NCBI GenBank assembly: GCA_040387835.1
Contig: JAZKCZ010000002.1
Coordinates: 1 to 64,000, forward strand
Source of the DNA: Myxococcota bacterium
GTDB lineage: Bacteria; Myxococcota; UBA727; JABDBI01
Direction of reading: 5' to 3'
DNA length: 64,000 nucleotides
How positions within the stretch are numbered: position 1 is the stretch's first letter; every line of letters starts with the position of its first letter. A program made the position numbers and the translations under genes. The notes under the pieces were generated by a model. It worked only from the letters and a program-made list of their open reading frames with translations, did not search any database and was not told the origin of the DNA. Positions 58,487 to 64,000 of the stretch are shown piece by piece.

Positions 58487-60873
58487 ACCAAAGGTCCTAC
58501 TTCCTGTTGCGCTGATGGGTCAGGCTTGAAATCAAAACTGGCTTCGCAAGGCTGTCCGTTAATAAAGGACTGCAAGGTGTTCTTAGCGCCAAGCCCGGTA
58601 ACGTATGACATCCCATAATTCCCCACCATAAATATCTCAGTGTTACCTTTGAGCAACACTGGTGAGCCTAGCTCCAAAACCTTTCCTTTATCATCCGTTA
58701 AGGTCACAATAGCGCCAGCCAAAATCGTCAGCTTGCCCATTTCCACCACAACACCACTCAAGTTTCTAGGAACAACGACTGTCTCCGTATTATCAATCTG
58801 CGCCATCACCGGCAAATCACCCAAATCCAAGGTAATTCGGTTCGACGAGAAGCTGGTTAAGCCCGGAATCAACAGTTTTCCCGACTTGCCCGTAATCCCA
58901 TAAGAGCGCCCTCTGGCTTTAACCTCAATCCCGGCACCATCCGTTTTAACCAACGCAAAGGCATCAGTGATTTGGTTACTTAAAAAGACGCCATCCTTCA
59001 ACATTACCACGCCACCGTCTAAGCTCAGGCCCAAATCTGAATAACCATTATTATAGCCAACGTTAGCCGCAGCCCTGGCTTTTTGCGCGGTATAATCTGC
59101 TCTAACGCGAATATTTCTAAAACTGCCACCTTCTTGGTAAGCGCCTTGGACCCCGTAATCACCCGGAACACCTGAGTTGCTCTTCGCAATTTGAGCAATA
59201 CCCGACCATTGACCTGAGGAGTCTGCAGAGGCGCTCACTGTGGGCGCCAGGGTCCGCAAAAACGGCAGCGGGACATTCAGCCCGAAGTTAAATCCAAACT
59301 GATTATTCCCGCCCGCCCAACTGCCATAGACATTGCCTATAATCGATCCAAACTTACCCAAAGAAGTTGAGACGCTCCCTTGCAGATTCCAAGTTTCCAA
59401 TTGGTTCCTGTCAACACTATGCAGTCCATTGACCGACAAGCTCAATCGCCACAGTGCAAAACCAAGACCCAACTGCTCCTGGCTCAAAGCAAAAATTGTA
59501 TTAACCAAAGGGTTCAAAGACAGCGAGTTGCTCATCGTCGCCTGCCCCAAAGTCATAAAATTGCCCAAATCTCTTCTCACCAACCCATTAATGCTAAAAA
59601 TGCTTAGCTGCGTAATTACCCCCGCTGCCAGCTGCGCGCCCCATTGGCTATTCCAATAGCTTCCCTCAGCCGAAAGATTGAGCAAATGATAAGGGATAAG
59701 GTTGGTAACCGCCCCCAGTCCGCCACCAATCAAACCCGCACCACCCTCAATATGCGTCTCCCCGGTAATGCGATTGCTAAGCCCTAGACGACTGGTAGCG
59801 CTGCCAAGCGGCCGTGGGTCATAGTCAAAGGAAAACGTGCCATACCCAATCCGAGCAAACCCACCTTCAACCGAATAATCCCACAACCCCTTTTTAAGCA
59901 TCTGCGAAGTCGCCCAAAAGTTTCTGGTGATGGTTCGAGTCTGGCCGTTAACATCCGTTACTTTCATCTGAATGGTGGAAGGTCCAGTAAAAGTCGGCAG
60001 ATTATCAATCTCAAACGGCCCACTACCAACCGAACGCTGATAAAGCAGCCGATCGTTAATATAAACATCCACCGCAGAAGGCAAAACCGCGCTCCCAGAC
60101 AACTGCGGCAAGGCTGTGGTAACCAAATCCGGCCGAAGCCCAAAGTTCTTTTTAAATTGCAGGCCCCCCATGCGAATCGATTGCGACCAACTCACCGAGC
60201 TGGTGCTTAAATCCCCGGCCTGCCAAACCCAAGCAAATCGCGGACTGGCATAGGTCCAACTGGTATCTAATCGGTTGGCCAGCAACGAGCGGTAGTCATT
60301 GCTCACCAAACCCACGCCCTGTGTAAAAGTACCAATGGGCGAAAACTGATTAGCAATCAAAGTGAGCGAAGTCCCACCCAAAGAGGCTCCAAACTGCGCC
60401 CAATCCAAATATCCGGTGCTGTAGAGGTTATAATTAACAAACATTCCGATGGCAGACGGCGTGGTCTTAATATAGGAATTATTTTCCGCAGTGGAAAAAG
60501 TCTTTTTCACCCGATAAGAGTCAGGAACAACAAGATTCAACCGCTGCTGCTGCTCGTCATAGTCACACTTCACGTCCGGCAATTGGCATACGTCTATCAA
60601 CTCATCCGGAGTGCCCTTGGTCGGCAGCACGAGCCCAGCCGTAGCCAACTCGCCCCGCATGGCCTGAAATTTCTTTTTATCGAATACAAAGAACGGGATA
60701 ATGCTTTTGGTGTTTTCCCCGCTGAGCAATAGCTCCAGGTACATGAGATCGGTGCTCGCGGAGGCTGGTGGCGCTGCGCCAGGCGTAATGGGTGTCTCAG
60801 TCGCGCTCTGCGCACACAAAAGCCGGCTTACACAGCAAACTGAAATCAATATGAGCCGAACTGGCCAATTCAT
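58471..60873 (-). CDS. outer-membrane fimbrial usher (archaic, CsuD-like)
   Basis: An 800-residue usher. After a signal peptide (MNWPVRLILISVCC...LCAQS) come the periplasmic N-domain (about 40-140), then a 24-strand beta barrel with internal plug (VDVYINDRLLYQRSVGSGPFEIDNLPTFTGPSTIQMKVTDVNGQTRT), and C-terminal domains (AGIEVKARGRSYGITGKSGKLLIPGLTSFSSNRI, and Cys-containing GQPCEASF ... PLVCQVK). It translocates subunits handed over by the chaperone. The start codon at 60871-60873 forms part of a long hairpin (60872-60914), and no Shine-Dalgarno precedes it. Downstream it overlaps the SCPU gene. Confidence 0.9.
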   Translation of the reverse strand: MNWPVRLILISVCCVSRLLCAQSATETPITPGAAPPASASTDLMYLELLLSGENTKSIIPFFVFDKKKFQAMRGELATAGLVLPTKGTPDELIDVCQLPDVKCDYDEQQQRLNLVVPDSYRVKKTFSTAENNSYIKTTPSAIGMFVNYNLYSTGYLDWAQFGASLGGTSLTLIANQFSPIGTFTQGVGLVSNDYRSLLANRLDTSWTYASPRFAWVWQAGDLSTSSVSWSQSIRMGGLQFKKNFGLRPDLVTTALPQLSGSAVLPSAVDVYINDRLLYQRSVGSGPFEIDNLPTFTGPSTIQMKVTDVNGQTRTITRNFWATSQMLKKGLWDYSVEGGFARIGYGTFSFDYDPRPLGSATSRLGLSNRITGETHIEGGAGLIGGGLGAVTNLIPYHLLNLSAEGSYWNSQWGAQLAAGVITQLSIFSINGLVRRDLGNFMTLGQATMSNSLSLNPLVNTIFALSQEQLGLGFALWRLSLSVNGLHSVDRNQLETWNLQGSVSTSLGKFGSIIGNVYGSWAGGNNQFGFNFGLNVPLPFLRTLAPTVSASADSSGQWSGIAQIAKSNSGVPGDYGVQGAYQEGGSFRNIRVRADYTAQKARAAANVGYNNGYSDLGLSLDGGVVMLKDGVFLSNQITDAFALVKTDGAGIEVKARGRSYGITGKSGKLLIPGLTSFSSNRITLDLGDLPVMAQIDNTETVVVPRNLSGVVVEMGKLTILAGAIVTLTDDKGKVLELGSPVLLKGNTEIFMVGNYGMSYVTGLGAKNTLQSFINGQPCEASFDFKPDPSAQQEVGPLVCQVK

Positions 60874-60914
60874 CTAAACACCGTGGATTTCAACAATCCA
60901 CGGTGCGTTTAGAT
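60872..60914 (-). promoter_or_regulatory. long hairpin spanning the usher start codon
   Basis: Arms ATCTAAACACCGTGGATT (60872-60889) and AATCCACGGT-GC-GTTTAGAT (60895-60914) pair over 18 bp with a single 2-base bulge (60905-60906) and a 5-base loop. In the mRNA the 3' arm ends within the usher ATG (60871-60873), so the first two bases of the start codon are paired. It fills almost the whole 47-base gap between the chaperone and usher genes. There is no U-run typical of a terminator. It may set the chaperone:usher ratio by blocking usher translation or by protecting the upstream mRNA. Confidence 0.8.
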
Positions 60915-60920
60915 TTCCTA

Positions 60921-62033
60921 CTATTTAGCTGGTTTCACAGGCACGTCCGCCTTGACTTCGGGATTAGGCACAGCAGCAGGCGCTGCTACTTCGGGCGCAG
61001 CCTTGATAAGGTCAGCTCGCACAATGGTTGTTCCCGTCATTGGACCTAGGTTGGTGTCCGCAGTCAAAGTAACTTGAGAATTATCTGCAAATCCTTTCTC
61101 GAGCTTGGCAGACACCCATTTTTCATTAATGCTTACAAAACTGGTTGTTGTCGTGTCTTTTTCCAGAGGAACAACTTGCCCAGTACTGTCTCTAGCTAGG
61201 ATAGATTTTACAGTTACGGCCTTACCGCCTTCAATACCTAACTCAACTTCCAGCTTGCCGGCACTCTTTTTGGCGAGCCATAGAAAGTTCATCTCAGGGG
61301 CAGTTATCGCTGCACTCACTGTTACCGGTTCTTTGGGCGTATTAATGTTTAAAATAACAGGCTGGCCTAGAGCAAATCCGCCTTTTAAGGGTTCAGAAAT
61401 CCAAAGCTCCGAAGCTCCTGGCAAAATTCTGGCAGCGCCATTGGAAACAAGCGGGATTTTAACTGGCGCTCCTCCCTTAGGGCTAGCTTGCTCCGCAATA
61501 ATCTCTCTGGCGAAAAAATGCTTCTTCCCCGTGTTGGTGCCTTTAACAATTAGCCTATCTCCTTGACGAATGGCTTTCCATTCAACTGCGGGTTGGACAT
61601 CACGAGCGCTAAAAAACACTGGAATTGACATCGTGGTAACAAACATCGCACCAGCAGCTGATTTTTGCAGCATAAGCGGCGGTGGAGGCAATCCGTCTAA
61701 CATGATGCGATAGGCCTCTTCCCCTTCGACGGGGGTAGATTTGACTCGAACGACTCTAATAATTTGAACTCGATCAGGAGGAACCAAAATCATGGGGGGC
61801 GCAATGATCACGTCTTTTGTTGGCACCAGAATGTCCTGACCATTAATCCTTTCCCATTTCGCCACACTGCCTTGGATCGTCACCCCTGCTTTTGAACTAT
61901 TGCCTATCTGCAGATTATCCATCTTTTTTGGGGCTATTACCTGCAGCTCCAGAGGTGTCACAGAAAAGGCTGTTGCCAAACTGGCATAACCTAGAAAAAT
62001 TCCTATAAAAGTAGCTTTCGACTTAATCCTCAT
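60921..62033 (-). CDS. pilus assembly periplasmic chaperone with C-terminal extension
   Basis: A 370-residue exported protein. ATG 62033 has GGAGAGG 6 bases upstream and opens a signal peptide (MRIKSKATFIGIFLGYASLATA). The first about 230 residues are the two immunoglobulin-like domains of a fimbrial chaperone: LELQVIAPKKMDNLQIGNSS, WERINGQDILVPTKDVIIAPPMILVPPDRVQIIRVVRV (G1-type strand region), YRIMLDGLPPP. CsuC-type chaperones stop near 250; here a further 110-residue beta-like region (FLWLAKKSAGKLEVELG, VSAKLEKGFADNSQVTL) and a Pro/Ala/Lys-rich tail (PAAVPNPEVKADVPVKPAK) follow. The extension may bind the usher or cell wall. Confidence 0.87.
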   Translation of the reverse strand: MRIKSKATFIGIFLGYASLATAFSVTPLELQVIAPKKMDNLQIGNSSKAGVTIQGSVAKWERINGQDILVPTKDVIIAPPMILVPPDRVQIIRVVRVKSTPVEGEEAYRIMLDGLPPPPLMLQKSAAGAMFVTTMSIPVFFSARDVQPAVEWKAIRQGDRLIVKGTNTGKKHFFAREIIAEQASPKGGAPVKIPLVSNGAARILPGASELWISEPLKGGFALGQPVILNINTPKEPVTVSAAITAPEMNFLWLAKKSAGKLEVELGIEGGKAVTVKSILARDSTGQVVPLEKDTTTTSFVSINEKWVSAKLEKGFADNSQVTLTADTNLGPMTGTTIVRADLIKAAPEVAAPAAVPNPEVKADVPVKPAK

Positions 62034-62079
62034 AGCAAACCTCTCCAATAATAAAGCATAACATAGAATCCCCTATGAC

Positions 62080-62109
62080 TTGTTTTCGAAATGAGCCTTC
62101 TCATACGAT
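62080..62109 (+). promoter_or_regulatory. candidate promoter of the large membrane protein gene
   Basis: TTGTTT (62080-62085), an 18-bp spacer, TACGAT (62104-62109), then 10 bases to ATG 62120. The expected leader is only about 3-4 bases, so translation is nearly leaderless. It lies in the 86-bp gap divergent from the chaperone gene. Confidence 0.45.
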
Positions 62110-62119
62110 GGCTTAGTCT

Positions 62120-63985
62120 ATGACGAAAGCAAAACTCGGGTTGTATTCGGTCTATTTCAGCATTTGTGCAGTGCTCACGATTGCCATGGTGAGATGCGCT
62201 TGGTTGGTGCCCTACTTGCCCACCAATGATGGACCGATGCACCTTTATGGTGCGTATCTTAAGAATCGTTGTACAGATTTAAACCTACTTGGCTTCGCAA
62301 AATTGGGCTTCATACCCTTAAATCCCTATCAAGGATTTATGATTATTATGGCTCCATTGGAAAAATGGCTGGGTTGGCAGGTAGGAATTAAAGTCGCGCT
62401 AAGTATCATCCTAGTTTTAAACGCCTGGGGGTTCTGCGCACTGGTAATCGCTTTTAAACCAAAAAGAATCTGGATTTCATTTTTAGGATTTCCGTTAGCT
62501 TGGTCTTGGAATCTCTATATGGGATTCTTCGCTTTCGCGATCGGTACGGGGATTGGCTACTGGATATTGGCATATGTACTGATTGTAAAAAACTGGAGAT
62601 GGAAAAAGTGGTTAATTCTATCAATTCTCTTTTACGTTCAAGCCTCAGCCCATATATTCACGGCCGTTTTAACAGGCTTTACCGTTGCGACCTTCATATT
62701 AGCGGCTGAGCCCACATGGCATAAGCGGTACCAAAAGTTGAAAACACTGGTTTGGACTGGCATGCCTGCCTTAATAATCGTCATGGGAACCCTGATTTCG
62801 CTAGAACGCCATCCTGACCTGGGTACTTTTAATATTGTAACCAATGGGGTTCACGAACTACTGAATATATTGCCCAAAATAGTGGCACCTGGACCAACTT
62901 GGTACGCCAATCTTTGGATGCTGGCTATCCTACTAAGCATTATTTATTCAGTTACTAAATTCAGAAAAGGGCAGCTAAGTTTTCCAGAGAAAATCTTTTT
63001 AGGAATTGCCCTATTATTCTGGTTTCTTGCAATCTTTATTCCCCGCGACATCAGCAGCTGGCAGTTTTTTTCTCAGAGATTCGTAACCTTGGGTGCTGTA
63101 TTTTCACTTTTGCTGATTCGACTAGAGGATCTTGGCTCATCAAAACGAGCTATGACATTGAATGGCATTGCGTTCGCACTTATCTCATGCGGATCGCTTT
63201 GGGTTATAGGGAGCACCAACAAGGCCCTGGCAGAAGGATGCCCAAGTATCACAGCTCTATTAGACATGCCTGCAAACCTTGAGCTCAATCGTTCTAATCA
63301 TTTCGTCCCTTTAGAAGCCAACTGCGGCGAAAGCGGCCTTAAATCGAGCACCTTAGTGCCCTACTTAAACAGAGATCTTCAAGCAGGCGCGCTAGCTGCG
63401 GTGGCAACAGGTTCATGGAGCACATTTGCGTTCAGCGTTTATGCGCCCTGGATGAATTGCGCTTTAAAAGCGAAAGAAGACGCGTTGCCGCCTGCTCCCT
63501 ATGACGCATTCGGGCTAAAACTGCTGAACAGCCCAGATGTCCAAGGCCTCATGCTACAAGGGAAAAAACCTCCACATAGCGCAGTTTTACGCATGGCTGG
63601 CTCGGGCGTCGCCTATCAATATGATGGTATCTTTGTAACCGGCCTAAACGATACATATATAGAATGGCTTAAAGAACTCGGCTTCATAGAAGACTGGGCA
63701 AATGGATCAACAGGGTTTTGGCATTTCAAACCGTGCAGCGTTCAATTAAAGCTCGCACCAGGGGCCCCACCACCTGAGAAAGTAGACCTTGGCTGGCAGG
63801 GATATGATAATAATATCATAATTGGCGCGCACTTAGACCGGATCTCTGCAAACCAATACAGCATTCCGTATGCCCTATGCGGCCGAACTTGGCTTAAGAC
63901 TTACCCAGAAATTAAAGGCGAATTAACGATTATTGATCCTTTTGGACGCAAAAACCTAAATAATAACGTCAAATTGATAGAGTAA
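62120..63985 (+). CDS. large multispan membrane protein, GT-C glycosyltransferase-like
   Basis: A 621-residue protein. About the first 370 residues contain roughly ten membrane spans; the rest is a mostly extracytoplasmic soluble part with Cys residues (EANCGES, APWMNCALK, ALCGRTW). The first external loop has TNDGPMHLYGAYL, resembling the acidic first-loop motif (D-G-P-x-H) of GT-C-type membrane glycosyltransferases that use lipid-linked sugars. No family is firmly recognised. It could decorate envelope glycans or proteins. Downstream only 15 bases remain in the window. Confidence 0.7.
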   Translation: MTKAKLGLYSVYFSICAVLTIAMVRCAWLVPYLPTNDGPMHLYGAYLKNRCTDLNLLGFAKLGFIPLNPYQGFMIIMAPLEKWLGWQVGIKVALSIILVLNAWGFCALVIAFKPKRIWISFLGFPLAWSWNLYMGFFAFAIGTGIGYWILAYVLIVKNWRWKKWLILSILFYVQASAHIFTAVLTGFTVATFILAAEPTWHKRYQKLKTLVWTGMPALIIVMGTLISLERHPDLGTFNIVTNGVHELLNILPKIVAPGPTWYANLWMLAILLSIIYSVTKFRKGQLSFPEKIFLGIALLFWFLAIFIPRDISSWQFFSQRFVTLGAVFSLLLIRLEDLGSSKRAMTLNGIAFALISCGSLWVIGSTNKALAEGCPSITALLDMPANLELNRSNHFVPLEANCGESGLKSSTLVPYLNRDLQAGALAAVATGSWSTFAFSVYAPWMNCALKAKEDALPPAPYDAFGLKLLNSPDVQGLMLQGKKPPHSAVLRMAGSGVAYQYDGIFVTGLNDTYIEWLKELGFIEDWANGSTGFWHFKPCSVQLKLAPGAPPPEKVDLGWQGYDNNIIIGAHLDRISANQYSIPYALCGRTWLKTYPEIKGELTIIDPFGRKNLNNNVKLIE

Positions 63986-64000
63986 CCTCGGATCTGATCT

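Noticed and set aside
1-64000. CRISPR arrays, insertion sequences, prophage genes, toxin-antitoxin pairs
   Set aside because: No regularly spaced repeats, transposase, integrase, phage structural gene or recognisable toxin-antitoxin pair was found on reading the window.

Overview
Bacterial chromosomal DNA, gene-dense on both strands, with about 62 protein genes and one tRNA. The best taxonomic pointer is a secreted matrixin-type protease (39925-41253) that ends in a MYXO-CTERM-like tail. With it go an archaic chaperone-usher cluster carrying spore-coat-protein-U domains, a free-standing Ser/Thr kinase and a Rossmann/DUF2520 protein. This suggests a Myxococcota or wider 'deltaproteobacterial' lineage, although by eye the GC content is lower than in most cultured myxobacteria. 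No prophage, insertion sequence, CRISPR array or rRNA was seen, and no gene-free stretch exceeds 300 bases.

Layout. 1-3742: start of a GlcD-like FAD oxidase, two paralogous secreted proteins, then four small secreted or single-pass membrane proteins of unknown role. 3745-12573: YbiT-type ABC-F ATPase, lysine 2,3-aminomutase, a short DsbD, an AroK-AroB fusion, RluD, an orphan CoA-transferase subunit, a DUF2520 protein and an unknown protein. 12620-18716: a small acidic ORF, then thrA-thrB-thrC-ccsA/hemX-hemA on the minus strand. 18754-25609: a minus-strand run of a TPP-dependent enzyme, a ketosynthase III, thiM, thiE, thiD, an apparently exported TenA, and hemL. 25709-30644: cytochrome bd (cydAB) and an 877-residue coiled-coil membrane protein. 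30636-37228: aroQ, dcd, an acyl-CoA carboxylase pair (biotin carboxylase plus a carboxyltransferase-BCCP fusion), a kinase with a remnant of a second kinase, a BI-1 family protein, a small GNAT and tRNA-Arg(CCU). 37245-48540: NlpD-like lipoprotein, pcnB, coaX, the protease and its partner, DUF2058, serS, uup, clpS, pmbA and tldD. 48596-53696: a NarL-type two-component pair and an exonuclease/nuclease-helicase pair. 53830-63985: SRPBCC protein, an antiporter/photolyase/signal-peptidase operon, the chaperone-usher cluster and a large membrane protein.

Two genome-wide habits show up. First, many promoter-proximal genes lack a Shine-Dalgarno sequence and instead have a -10-like hexamer only 6-10 bases before the ATG, often with a -35 at 16-18 bp spacing (thrA, the TPP enzyme, the LRR protein, the SRPBCC protein and others). 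Leaderless transcripts therefore look common, and the same geometry supports a 59-codon acidic ORF at 12620. Second, several palindromic repeat families are scattered here. One is inserted in frame in the carboxyltransferase gene and another in the Uup linker. The most striking local structure is a long hairpin (60872-60914) that ends inside the start codon of the fimbrial usher.

All functions are read from motifs and remembered family features. No database search was run.
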